DNA of 64,000 nt, from contig CAXAMN010025650.1 in assembly GCA_963970005.1 (NCBI GenBank), positions 424,352-488,351 of the forward strand. The letters are read 5' to 3'. Below the pieces are notes generated by a model, which made no database searches, was not told where the DNA came from, and saw only the letters and a list, made by a program, of their open reading frames with translations. The stretch is from Durusdinium trenchii. Its lineage: Eukaryota; Sar; Dinophyceae; Suessiales; Symbiodiniaceae. Positions 9,282 through 20,662 of this stretch are shown here, one piece after another; within the stretch, counting starts at the first letter, position 1, and each line of letters starts with the position of its first letter. A program made the position numbers and the translations under genes.

Positions 9282-12200
9282 GTTCGCTTTGCTGGAGACA
9301 ATCTCTTCGAGCGCTTCGCCCGAGTGGCCAAGGCCAATGTCAACAAGGCATGGAAACAAGAAAGGCAAGAAAACACAAAGAAAAACGCTACTAGGGGCTC
9401 CTGGCCTTACTACTAGGAGCAAGGACGCTACTAGGGGCTCCTGGCATCGCTACTAGGAGCAAAGAAGAAAGGTCTAAAGGAAAACCTATGAAGCAAAAAG
9501 AAGACATACGGACCGAGATGGGTGGCCGGAAGAGGTGGACGCAATCACGAGCTTCACTTTAAACTTGGAAGGCGCAAAGAAAAAGGAAGAACAGAAGGTA
9601 GAAGAACATTGCCTTCTTTCTTTTCCTTTTTAAAGGGCGCTTTATTCAGTTGAACTTTGGAAAGCGCTCCTGTTCTGGGACATTCTCCTTCCCCGTCCTA
9701 GAAGCGGCTCGCAGATTTTGAGGGAAAGTACGACGCTTCCGGTCGAGTCTGGGTCATCACCCCACGACTAGTAGCAAAGGACATCGCTACTAGGAACAAA
9801 GGGCATCGCTACTAGGAGCAAGGATGCTACTAGGAGCAAAGGGCATCGCTAAGGGTCATCACCCCACGACTAGTGACTAGTCACTTTCGGAAACGAGAAC
9901 GAGAAGACGAAAGTAGCAACAAGTGCATCGCTATTAGGAACTGGTGCATTGCTACTAGTAGCATGCTCGCGGTTCTATAATGTTCTACATAGAAAAGGGT
10001 GCCCGACAGCCAGAATTAGATTCAGTAACAAGTGCATTGCTACTAGTAGCTTCTTGCTACTAGTAGTGATGCACTTGTTACTAGTAGCATCTCAATTTCT
10101 CTCACACTTTGGTCCAATTTTCTTTGGAGTTGTCCAAGTAGAGGGCCGGAGAGCAAGACCGGCACGGGGTCGGCAAATTTGGACAACTTTCATGAAGGAT
10201 TCTTTCATGAAGGGCCCTAGTGACACGAACGATTCCTTGTACAAGAGCACACTTTTCTGTCAGCACCTTGTTGCTTGCAGTTACCAACAAGAATGCTTCA
10301 AAAGGGTTTTGTCAGACTCAAAGTCATACCTCTATTGACCTCTTCTTTGAAAGCGTGATCTTTATCTAAGGCTTTAGGTCGTAGCCTGAACAACAAGGTG
10401 AATGTTGCTAGAAAGGTTTAGCACTTCAATTACAACAGTTGTGTTTTGAAGGCATTAGATCTTAGGCTTTCTTCAAGACCTTTGGTCCTGGCCTTAACTG
10501 TTTGATCACCTGTGAAATTTCCGCTACAAATTTGGTCAACCCATGTGTTGGAAACGACCATTTTGTAGAGTAAACAGTGGTTTTCTACAGAATCACTGTC
10601 CCTTTATGGAAACGGCATTTTTGACATATCTTTCCGTTGACTCGAGCATGTGCACTCACCCACCATAATTTTGTAGAGGGTTAGAACCCATTTGTAGAGA
10701 TGGGTGTTTAAGCATCTTCCTGTTGACAGAAGGATGTCAAGCCATGTAGGTGGTGGTACCAAAATAGTTTTCACTAAAACCGTCTAGGTTGTGCAAAACA
10801 ACCTTCATATGATAGATATTACTTCTAAATAATTTTGAGTCTATGACCACCCAACTGTACAAAATTGTTTTAGACAACATTGAGTATTTGAGGACCCACC
10901 CCAAATTATTTCGAAATAGTTTTGAGTTTCCACTACAAAACACTGGCTGCGCGATGCAAGTCGTCCCAGTCATTAGTTCGCAGTGGAAACTCAAGTTTCT
11001 TTTTTCAAACGTTAAAAGGTGTTCCTAGGTCATCAGCCATGAAGCTAGTGTAGGAATACACAAGCATGGAATCAAGCAAAGGAATCAGGGTCAACGTAGC
11101 AAACCTCAAAGTAGCTAGTGTTTTCACTTTTTGCTGTTGAACTCCAGCACAGGGTTTAACTGTTTGGATTTTCTCAAAACCATCACCTTTCCCACTCTTC
11201 CAAGATGGGACCCTCCAGGGACCCTGATTTTGTAGAGATTGAGTGGGAGGTTGGGGGGAAGAGTATTCCTGAATATGGCCACAGGGTTTAACTGTTCTGA
11301 TTTTGTCAAAACCATGAGTTAAATGTCAAAACAGTTTGGCACCCAAGCCTTGACTCCAAACCAGTTTGCTGATGGAGTTACAAAGTCCAAAGCGGATTGA
11401 CACCCAAGTTTTGACTTCCAAGATGGTTTGACTTCCAAAACGGTTTGGTGCTGGAGTTGAAACATGTCTAAACCCGTATTCTTGAAAAAAGCAAAGGTTC
11501 GGTGCTGCCAAAACATTTTGTCACCAAAGATTTGACTCCACAAAGGTTCCTATCCTGCCGGACGCTCATGATCTTGGGTGCCAAACTGTTTTGACATTTA
11601 ACTCCAGCACCAAACCGTTTTGGAAATCAAACCAGTTTGTGATCTTTGCCACATCGGGAAATGCATCGGGATGACGCATGGCATTTGTTGGAGCGCACTT
11701 TTCTGACAAATTTCTGTGAGCCCACTATGGCCAACCAACCCTCCAACCCAATATTATAGACTTAAGGTTTCTATCTTGGGGGGCCTGATTTTATAGATGG
11801 ATTGGTTGGTTTGGACCTGGAGTGCCGCATTTGTAGGTACAAAATGCACCCCTTGGGGTTGTCGTGTGAATTTTACTGGGGAGAGCGCTTTCGCTGCAGG
11901 TCTTGCAGGGCATGGAGGATCCTGAAAAGGTTCTTGATCAGGCCTTGGACGAAATGCAGGCAGGAAAGTTGGATTTGTGCGCGTCCACTCTGTTCCCGCT
12001 GGAGTTGTTCAGGCCGCATCGTCAGTCTTTCACATTTGGTATGATACTCCCTTCTTGTAATCGTGACAAAGCCACTGTGAGCTGGCTATGCTACTTGCAA
12101 AAGCTAGCAGACTGATATCATTCATTTTCTGCCAATTCTACACCAAGGGTGATTCTCCATTTTGACAGCGTACGCCGAACTTTGCAATGAACGCAATGAA

Positions 12201-15200
12201 GCTTAAATGACATTCCTGATTCTTGCGTCCTGTGAACATCCCATTACGCGTACACACAACACACATGTGCTTGTTTGGAGTTTGGCGCGTGGCTTGCCCC
12301 TGCAAAAATTCGCCTGCCACCGTATTTTTGAAGTGATTTGGTTGTGCTGTTGCTGCTGCTGTTGTGGAGTTGGTTTGCAGATCCTGACGGCTTCGGCGTT
12401 GGCTCTGGCTATTGGCAGGTTGGAGCAATATTGAGCCCACAAGGTTCGCTTGAAGATGCTGGAGAGCATGTTATTCAGACTGAAGCTGCATGATAGCATT
12501 GGTATTGGACTTGCATGCTCAGGGTACAAAGTCTCTTGACTAAACTACTTCTTTCCAAGAGTCTTTTGCCACCATTGTCCAGCGGAGCTTCTGTCATTCT
12601 GGACGTGATGCCGGTGAGAAGTTAGTAGCAGGGACCCCGGGCCTAGACACCGGATCTTGCTTCAAAAGATGGCTCCTTCCACCGATGCTCTTAGGGCTGC
12701 AAACCCGCTTTTGAAGGGCATTCTAACATGGTCTTCGGGTCTTTGTCTTTCAGCTAGCGGCCAGCCACGTAAAGCAACAAGGGCACGGCGTACTTATATA
12801 AATGTATCCAAGCAGTGAAAATTACAGCTTGCGTCATTGCTCAGATGCTGTAAGGCAACACAGGACACACATGCACGCACACACTTAGATAGTTGCTCGC
12901 AAGAGCTAGGATCGGAGTGAAGTCCCACTTTAGACGATTACATCACCCGCTGCATTGTAGACCTTGACTTGATTCGACTGCAAGAAGTGCTGGGTCCAAA
13001 TAACTGAATGTTTTAACATGGATGAAACTTGATGAAGCGATTAAAATTTTGCAGGTACGTCCAGCTGGCCAAGCTGGAGATCCCACCAGATTGCATAGCT
13101 TTGTTAGACACGGTCTGCGATCTGGTGCCGTGTCCCCCCTGCCTTGTTGAAATTCCTTTGAAACAGGTGTGGGCACACACGCACACACCAGGCCGCTATC
13201 GGCGCTCAGGAAGTTTAGTAGTCACCTAACAAGCCTTAGCAAGAAAAAGAAAAGCAAGACAAAAAAGAAAACCGAAGAGGGCAGGAGAGAAAGATAGGCG
13301 TAGTTACGAACCCCCTTAGTTACGAAACCTGCATGGTAGTTACTGATTACTTAGCCGCTCCCGCCTGTTTAAACACTTCTTGGAAACAGGTGTGGACTTA
13401 CGCACACACCAGGCCGATTTCGGCACTCAGAAAATTTAGTAGTCAGTCACCTAACAAGCCTTAGCAAGAAAAGACAAGAAAAGACAGAAAGAGAAACAGA
13501 AGAAGGCAGGAGAGAAAGATAGGTGTAGTTACGAGACCCACTAGTGACGAGGTCTGTTAGTTACAATACGTGCAGAAGTTAGCGAGCAGGACTTTAGTCT
13601 TAAACCGCCCGGGTAGCTAGAAGTAGGACAGGAGAAATAGAAGGAAAGGCACCAACACACAAGCGTGTTGAGTGCGATTTCCTTCTATAACCCTAGATAG
13701 CGGGTGGGATAGCAACGGAGGCCAGGGGCAGGGAGGTAGGCGGGGAAGGGTGGGTTAGGGTGGCCCGAAGGCATTGTCATCATTGACATTCAAGCCGATT
13801 TTGGGGCCGGCGGACCCGTGTCTGAAAAGCACCTGGAACCTAAAGAAAGGCCTCAAGAAACGAAAAGCAACAGCAAGAGAGAAGGAACTCAAAAACATGA
13901 CAAGCGCATGCAAACCCCACTCTCGCTTCTCCCTCTCTTCCGGCCTGTGAATACTTAGCAGCGTGACGTGGACATGTGAATACTTAGCAGCATGCGAGAA
14001 TCCTGACCGGGACTCTGTGGCGATACACACTTAGATAGTTGCTCGCAAGAGCTAGGATCGGAGTGAAGTCCCACTTTAGACGATTACATCACCCGCTGCA
14101 TTGTAGACCTTGACTTGATTCGACTGCAAGAAGTGCTGGGTCCAAATAACTGAATGTTTTAACATGGGTGAAACTTGATGAAGCGATTAAAATTTTGCAG
14201 GTACGTCCAGCTGGCCAAGCTGGACATCCCACCAGATTGCATAGCTTTGTTAGACACGGTCTGCAATCTGGTGCCGTGTCCCCCCTGCCTTGTTGAAATT
14301 CCTTTGAAACAGGTGTGGACACACACACACACACACACTTTCAATTGACACACCCTGCGCAGTGGAAACATATCATTTAGTATGTCACAGCATGCCAAGA
14401 CATATACATCGTACACATATGATCTTGAACAAGAGCTACGGAACAATTTTGTTTTGCGAGTGTTGTCCTTGCAATGTAAGTTTCTGCGCAGCTCATTCTG
14501 GGTCAGGGCGACCTCATCAAGGTCAGGCAGTCTTATGCAGAGGCCGCTTGGAGGTCACGGTCACACCTGGGCATTGCCGATCCGCTTTCTTGCTACTACA
14601 AAACTCCAGGTCTGAAATAAAGAAAAACAGATGCACAAGCAAAGGTAAGGGTGCCTGTAAAGGGGCCTTGTTGAAGAGGCTCTTATCTTTCCTTTTCCTG
14701 ATTTCAAACGTAAGGCTTTGTGGTAGAGATGTGAGTGGCAGTCATGATTTCACAGCTTTGCGCTCAATCGCTGAGGTTCTTGCAACGCAGAGGAGATTGG
14801 TAAATCAGAAGGAGCAAAGCCGCATTATCACCTTAACTCATTGAACACCTTGGTCAATGAACAGGTTCTGAATCTTCCATCCCTCTGAAGGAGCAATCAG
14901 ACAAGTTGGCAGAAGATTGGTATCGTAGGGCCGAGATGGCTGTGTGCAGCCCCAGCTACTTGCGCTTTCGAATCTTGAGTTACTAATAGCAATGGCGTCC
15001 CCCTTCATAGCAATGGCCTCCAACCTACTAGCAATCCCAAAGTCTGAGTTTTGCAAGCTAAGAAACTCCCAGGTCGAGAAGGGTGACGATGAACTTGCTA
15101 AAGAAGCATTGTCACGACGGCAGTCATCTGTCCAAAAGGCCCGATGAAACACGCCGTTTGAATGGACGCAGGAAAGAGTGTCATTGCTTCTCCTGATGCA

Positions 15201-17906
15201 GCAACATGGAAAGAATTGTCACACTCAATTCTAATTCTATGGAGATGTTCGACTCCACTACCAGTGTGCAAGACCGCAGGCGACTGGCTTGCAGGACCAG
15301 ATTGATGCAATGACAGGGCTGAGAGCTTGGTGTGAAGAAGGGCATTTGCGCCGGGCTTTGCAACATGGAATGGTCCAAGGAATGTCGAAAAACTCTTTGA
15401 GTCAGTGAAGGCATTGGAGGTGCACCGGCGAACACAAGAACACGCCAAGAGCATCACAGAGAGTATACAACCAATGAGTTTCCTTTTCTGCAAGGAGAAG
15501 ATCACCCAAGCAAAGGAGGTGCCTTGTCCAATCATTGTGCTTAGGAGAACTAGTTCAGGCATAGCATTAGTGCCTCACTTGTGCAGTGATGCAGGAGAAG
15601 GAGCAGCTGATTGCGCGGGCAAGAACAGCAAAGACCACGTCGCAAGTCATTGGCCTCAGGAAATTGGCAGGATTTGTGTTCTTCTTGGCGGCGTTCTCTT
15701 GCTGCCAGCAGGAATCAGTAAAGGACACTTATAGGATCTCTTGTTTTCTTACTTGTTCCTTCTTTAGACCTTTCTTCCTTTTAACTTGTTTTTTTGTTAT
15801 TTTTATCTTCTTTGTTAGACCTTTTCGGATACGCCTCAGTCATAGCTTATTGGGAACGCTGTGTTCCACGTTATAGCTCAATCAATATCCAACACAAGTG
15901 ATTCACGTGCCTTTTTGGTTGGACCAAAATGTATCCTTGAGGTCAACGAGATGTTGTCCGATGTGACTAGCACTGGTGCCAGCGGGGCATTTGATCGCAT
16001 GAAGGAGAAGGCTAGACTTCAGCAGTTTCTTTGGACGGGCATCTCATCTCCGAGAATGGAACCTCAGTTTCTTTTTTTGAGGTTTTAGAGGTCAAGAGAT
16101 TGTTCTCCCAAACTGCAAGGGAACTGGCTATTCCAGATGTAAGAACTGGCAGAAACGTTCTTGACGAGATGTTAATCTCCAAGAATGAAGCGTCATCTTG
16201 GGAAGCTGTGCTGGCTTTCTTGCAGCCTTGCACACGCAGGTAGAAATGCTGGAAACGCGGGCGGAGGCGTAATGGGGATGTTTCTTTGCAAGGATGTCAT
16301 TTATTGAACTCAATAAGCCTAGTTGGCTTAGTTGAGCAAATCAACTTGAAGGTGGAAGCGCCAAAGTACAACCTGAGCTTGAATGAACGCCATTGAATCA
16401 GGGGACACAATAAATAGTTGGCTAGTGTAGCTACATCAGCCCTGCTCGACTGTAGAAGCAGATGATACTTCTACCTCAGGTCTCACAGGGTTTGCTTCCA
16501 GAAGCTCAGTCATCAGGAAGCTTGGAGGACCAGTCAAGGGTTGTAGAGTTTTCACAATGGCACAGCAGGTTGTTGTATCTAAGAACATCTACATAAGAAT
16601 TGTTTCGACAACGTTAAAGAGTTCTTTCTTTGACGCTTCTCCCCCCCTCAGGCGTAAGCCAAAACCGAGCCCTTCTGCGTCCTTTCGTTGGCTTACATGT
16701 TGTCTACTAGCGTCTTGCATCTTCTTACTTTACTTTCTTACTACTCCCTCTTCGCGGCCTAGTTCCCCCGGAAAAAAACACACTGCTACTTAAATATCCT
16801 TTGTTTTGATGCGTAGATGATTTCACACAGTTTGGATCTGCATCAGCTGGTGAATTTGTGGATCTCGAAGGACCGCTTCAAGCAGCAACAGTCTCAGCTG
16901 GGAGCGCACCACCGTGGAACCAAATGAGTAGTGCGAGCGCTTCCGCAAGGAAGCTCCTCCCAGCCTCAGTTGAAGAAGCATGAGCTCTCTTGTGTCCACT
17001 GCCCTTACTTAACTAGGCACCTGCTTAATTAGGTAAGGGTGTTTGTAACGGGTAGGCAAAAAGAGAACAAACACTTGTTGAGCTTGCGCCAAAGCACCTT
17101 TTTGTGTTTGGCACAGCTGGACGTCTTCAAACATTTGCTGTTCAGGTTGGAAGCCGGCAGCGCGGTCGACGACGAACTAGCCAAGCTGAAGGGCAAGAAG
17201 GCCTGGTGATGTACAGCTACCACGCGAGTGGAGGTGAGTTTAAACAAATGCTAAAGTAAAAGGGGGTAAGGAGGTAGCTACTAGCGCGACTGTAGTAGGT
17301 TGTTGTTTTTATGTTTGTTTATTCTATTTATTGTTACTATTCTTTTTTAAGACCTTTCTCTTTCGTTCTTTGTTCCTTTGAGATAAAAACAGGCCGGGCC
17401 ATGTAAGCCCGAGAAGTAGTTCCATAGGTCGGCTAGACGCTAGGAGGCGCTCTCTGCTCAGATATTGGCAACAAGCTCTAATAAATAGCAGTACGATAGT
17501 GAGTAGTGTTGTTGCTGTTTTAACATATATTTAGTAAGCTATATATTTAGGTAGTAGTTACAATAATTTAGTAAGTAAGAACTCTCAGACTCTCAGATAT
17601 ACACAAAAGGAGTTCTTAATTCGGTAAAGACAAGATAGCTAGTAGTATAGCTAGTAGTTTACATGTTAAGTGGCAAGACTTAGATCTTGGAAGGGCTTGG
17701 GTTCAAGCGGGCACAATCAACCTTCGCGTATGGTCGAACAGGCTCCTGGATTCCAAGCATAATGGTTCGCATGTCGTCAGGCTTTGCCTGCAGGAGGTGC
17801 TGGCAGCGGCAGTTCCAGCGGAGCTTCCAGCGACATCGACAACGAGTTGGAAGCGATGCGGAAAAAGTTGAAGGCTTTGAACATGCTTTCCATGTTTGTC
17901 AAGTGA
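9282..17906 (+). CDS. VIPP1: VIPP1/IM30 (PspA family) plastid membrane protein, 15 exons found, 5' end missing
   Basis: VIPP1 is an ESCRT-III-like protein that maintains thylakoid and plastid inner membranes. Exons: 9282-9347 (NLFERFARVAKANVNK), 11900-11959 (MEDPEKVLDQALDEMQ), 14507-14542 (GDLIKVRQSYAE), 14776-14811 (VLATQRRLVNQK), 14891-14941 (AEDWYRRAEMA), 15073-15138 (EKGDDELAKEALSRR), 15280-15317 (ATGLQDQIDAMT), 15380-15419 (NVEKLFESVKALE), 15495-15518 (EKITQAKE), 15595-15645 (LIARARTAKT), 15942-16010 (VNEMLSDVTSTGASGAFDRM), 16240-16268, 16831-16884 (SKDRFK), 17146-17192 (SAVDDELAKLK), 17794-17906 (SDIDNELEAMRKKLKAL, TGA). Phases agree at every joint, giving about 259 residues that line up with the family without gaps through most of the length. 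The C-terminal helix after a Gly/Ser linker favours VIPP1 over bacterial PspA. The start codon and presequence exon(s) are not identified. Donors are 8 GC, 5 GT and 1 GA; 14 of 15 acceptors are AG followed by G. The first 9 bases of exon 11900-11959 are optional because a second AG lies at 11908. A decayed partial copy lies at 44938-52260. Confidence 0.88.
9386..9466. repeat. TAGTAG-family repeat cluster in VIPP1 intron
   Basis: Four reverse-orientation units (CTACTAGGGGCTCCTGGC, TACTAGGAGCAAGGACG) about 40 bp inside the intron after the first recognised VIPP1 exon. Confidence 0.85.
9751..9874. repeat. TAGTAG cluster bracketed by a 22-bp direct repeat
   Basis: The 22-bp sequence beginning GGGTCATCACCCCACGACTA occurs at 9751-9772 and again, identical, at 9853-9874. 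Between the copies lies a roughly 80-bp TAGTAG array. It looks like an array inserted with duplication of its target. Confidence 0.75.
9932..10094. repeat. TAGTAG-family repeat cluster in VIPP1 intron
   Basis: Two groups of units (9932-9968, 10026-10094) of the GTGCATTGCTACTAGTAGC subtype, separated by 57 bp of unrelated sequence. Confidence 0.8.
10302..10505 (+). other. intron segment shared with the second VIPP1 locus
   Basis: Matches 44768-44990 over about 200 bp (shared stretches GACCTCTTCTTTGAAAGCGT and CAAGACCTTTGGTCCTGGCC). In the second locus this block sits less than 100 bp before the MEDPEK exon. Here it is followed by about 1.4 kb of sequence absent from the other copy, up to about 11880. 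Confidence 0.75.
11145..11640. repeat. nested direct and inverted repeats inside VIPP1 intron
   Basis: A perfect 31-bp inverted repeat pairs 11317-11347 with 11573-11603 (arm starts AGTTAAATGTCAAAACAGTT). A second perfect 26-bp pair is 11433-11458 with 11600-11625 (TTCCAAAACGGTTTGGTGCT at the left). A direct repeat CACAGGGTTTAACTGTT plus a similar continuation lies at 11151-11190 and 11280-11314. The block lies in the 1.4 kb that the second VIPP1 locus lacks. Confidence 0.8.
12878..13182 (+). repeat. left copy of a ~300-bp direct repeat
   Basis: Nearly identical to 14023-14327 (about five differences in 300 bp), starting ACACTTAGATAGTTGCTCGC and ending GAAACAGGTGTGG. Inside it a TTTTGCAG acceptor opens an exon-like frame reading YVQLAKLEIPPDCIALLDTV and LVPCPPCLVEIPLKQ. 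The two copies flank about 840 bp, like a small terminal-repeat element, and the second VIPP1 locus lacks this entire 1.45-kb block. Confidence 0.85.
13143..13565 (+). repeat. internal ~180-bp tandem duplication
   Basis: 13143-13330 and 13381-13565 share GCACACACCAGGCCG, then TAACAAGCCTTAGCAAGAAA, then GGCAGGAGAGAAAGATAGG, with a scatter of changes. This lies between the two 300-bp direct repeats. Confidence 0.7.
14023..14327 (+). repeat. right copy of the ~300-bp direct repeat
   Basis: Pairs with 12878-13182. Its exon-like frame reads LAKLDIPPDCIALLDTVCNL, two substitutions from the left copy. It is followed by a (CA) run and then by sequence that the second VIPP1 locus joins directly to the equivalent of about 12865. 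Confidence 0.85.
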
Positions 17907-18534
17907 ACAAAGAAAGAAGCAAAAGGAAAGCTCTATGGGTCCAAAGGCATAAAGCGAACACAAGAAAAGCCACACAAAGACTGGCACCTCTGCTTAAGTT
18001 AAGTTTCCCCCAAAGTTTAGGAACAAAATGAATAGTGTGACCGCTACTCATTTGCTCCCTAAAAAGGTTGCATTATGAGAGACAAACCCAACAATGAAGA
18101 GATCATCACGAACACCTGACAGCGCGCCCGAACAACTCTGAATAGCTTTTTCTCTGTCTATCTTTGGTTCCCTTTTCTTTTTCTTGTTATTTTTTTAAAG
18201 ACCATTATTTTGGTTTACTGTCTCTTCCTTTCGTGATTCTCCTACTCGCAGGAGGATGCAAACTGAGCTGACCACGAGACGACTCGAGGAGATACAAAGA
18301 GGCTGGCCCACTCCAACTTGTATATAGATTCAATCTTACAGTATGGAAGAGAAAGTCCTTGTGTTTTGGCCTTTCCAAGTATTAGTGCAGCCTTTTTGGA
18401 TTTGGAACCATGTGTTCATGCTCTCAACACAGGCTGACAGACAGCGCTAGCCATTTTCGACCTCGGGCTCTGGGCCAAGAAGCCGACGATGGAAGCTTGA
18501 AATTCGAAGCTTTGCTTCTCAGAATGATGGCTTC
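17907..18534. other. no supported gene; VIPP1 3' flank
   Basis: Contains a GGAACAAAATGAATAGTGTG copy of a dispersed hairpin-associated motif at 18020 and a pyrimidine-rich stretch at 18150-18240. No recognised exon. Confidence 0.45.
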
Positions 18535-18625
18535 CAACCTAGTAGCGTCCTTGCTCCTAGTAGTGATGCCCTTTGTTACTAGTAGTAATGGCATCCAACC
18601 TAAGAACGAAGGCCTCCAACCAACT
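18532..18625. repeat. mixed TAGTAG and GGCCTCCAACC cluster
   Basis: Starts with GGCTTCCAACCTAGTAGCGT, passes through TAGTAG units, and ends with GGCATCCAACCTAAGAACGA and GGCCTCCAACC. The two unit types alternate at the same spacing, which argues for a common origin. Confidence 0.8.
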
Positions 18626-18879
18626 ATTCAATTGTGTTGGTTCCTTCAACAAGCTTCTTGCAAATTACATGCAGTGGGTCCTATATGAGGACTCATGCGA
18701 TACAGAAATGCAAGGTCGGCAAGCATCCCACGTCAAGAGTGTACCTGTACCTGTAAAATCACAATTGCAACAATCACAGACAAGACTTGGTGGTGGGAGT
18801 GGGAGGCTTGCAATTTTACAGGCTTGCAACTTTACATAAAGCCAAACATGTGTGAGTTATCAAACTCTTACACTTAAGA

Positions 18880-18985
18880 AGCTAGTAGGAACAAGTGCAT
18901 CGCTTCTAGTAACAAGTGCCTTACTACCAGTAACAAGAAGCTATTAGAAACAATAAGCTAATAGCTTCTTCTTACTACTTACTTT
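18880..18985. repeat. TAGTAG-family repeat cluster, degenerate
   Basis: Reverse-type units (GAACAAGTGCATCGCTTCTA, AACAAGTGCCTTACTACCAG), more diverged than most. Confidence 0.65.
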
Positions 18986-19439
18986 TTCCCAAGATTTTAC
19001 TTATTGCGCCCAGTCCCCCAAGCTAGCTTGTCACAGACGCCTCTCAATTAGCGCGAGTTGTCTCCACATAGATAGGCCTGTGCTCCTGTAGCAGATTTGA
19101 GGTTCAAGTTGTTGCTTTGTTGATGGTCCCAACCAAAAGAGCTAGTGCGGAGCGGACAGTTTGTTTCACTTGAATCCTGAGCTGATTGTTGCTCAGTGAT
19201 TTGGACGAGATCAAAAGATCGCAGAGGGTTAGAGATTTGTTGTCCTGAGAGCGCCTGAGGCCAAGGGTTCTTCAGAGAAAGCGTCTGAGAAACTTAAACA
19301 TCTCAGATTCTCACATCTCACACCTTCTTCACATCTTCGCATTGCCTTCACATCTGCTTTTGGGCGTTCGTGTGGCCGGTGAGCCGCGAAAGTGAATCGC
19401 CTGTGTGGAGTGTCCGAAGCGGTGACAGAGGCCATCGCT

Positions 19440-19735
19440 GGTAGGTTGGGTAAGGTAGTAGCCATCGCTACTAGGGGCTCCTGGCATCGCTACTAGGAGC
19501 AAGAAGCTACTAGGGGTGGAGCAGGCAAAGTTGAGCCGGTTTTGTGGCCGAAGTCGCGTGTGGGCAGCATGCGGAATTGTGTGATGGCCTTGTTACCAGC
19601 AAGAAGCTGCTAGTAGTAGCAAGGTGCCTTACTAGTAGTAACATGTGGTAACAAGCTACTAGTAGTAAGGCTCTTAGCTAGTAGCTTCTTGCTGCTAGTA
19701 CTAATGCCAGGAGCTACTAGTAGTAAAATGTCCTG
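19440..19735. repeat. two TAGTAG-family clusters
   Basis: 19455-19516 holds reverse units (ATCGCTACTAGGGGCTCCTG). 19598-19730 holds about eight units of the TTACTAGTAGTAA and AGCTACTAGTAG types. The 80 bp between them are unrelated. Confidence 0.8.
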
Positions 19736-19939
19736 TGTGATGGCCCTTTTTTTGGCGCCATGCGGTTTGTCGCGGCTGGAAAGTCTGCTCTTGCGCGGCT
19801 CCGTGCTGTTGGGAAACTGGAAACGCATGTGTGCGTGCGTGTGTGTAAACGCGGTGTCAGGCTGAAGTGAGCGGGATAGCCGCTGGCGTTAACAAGGCTT
19901 GGTTTCATGTTCATTGAAGCTTGCAACGTATCTATACAT

Positions 19940-20400
19940 TGCAAGGGTGTTCTGTGGCACTTGGGCAGAAAGGTGATTTGCAGGTGGCCGTACACACTTG
20001 GAGTGTGATGCTGTGGCGCGCGTTTCTCCAGTTTTGGTTGAAAGCAGGGTGGCACTGTGAAAGGGCACTTGAAGCGTTTGATGGATGTTGCAATGGTCTT
20101 CCGGGGCGGGGCACCCTGACATGAAACGTGAAGGCGTTTACATTGTAAATTCGACTGTCTTGTGACTATTGCAGGGTGAGGCACTTGCACATGACAGGTG
20201 AACTATAGGTGGCTGTGGACAATAGACGTGTGATAGTGAGGTGTATGTTCCTGCAGGTATGGTTGAGAGCGGAGTTGCACTGTGAAGGGGCACTTTGAGA
20301 ATGAGCTGCTCACATTTCAATACTGCTGTATTTTGAGTTTCTTGTGACTGTTACAAAGATCTATCGAGGTATTTTTCCTATAACAGGTACTAATAGACAA
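19940..20400. repeat. degenerate ~230-bp tandem duplication
   Basis: Two successive blocks share TTGTGACTATTGCAGG-like, GTGGC(C/T)GT, GTGTGAT(G/A), GCACTGTGAA(A)GGGCACTT and TTCTTGTGACTGTT landmarks in the same order. No coding sense seen. Confidence 0.5.
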
Positions 20401-20599
20401 TAATAATAGTGATGAGTTGATTGCTAGTGTGGATGAAGACATCGATGATGTGGCATTCGCACCCATTGGGGAGGTTATGAGTTTCCTGCAAAAGTTGTTT
20501 GTTTGTTTTTTTCTCTCACTTTTCATTTGTTTCTTTATCTCTCACTTTCACCTGCACTTTACCGCCTTCATTCCATCGCCCGCTCTCCTCACTATTCGA

Positions 20600-20662
20600 T
20601 TGGAGGCCATCGCTACTAGGGTGGAGGCCATCGCCAGTAGGGTGGAGGCCAAAGCTATTTTT
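20600..20662. repeat. GGCCTCCAACC-family cluster, reverse orientation
   Basis: Three units, GGAGGCCATCGCTACTAGGG type. The ACTAGGG ending is intermediate between the two repeat families. Confidence 0.8.
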
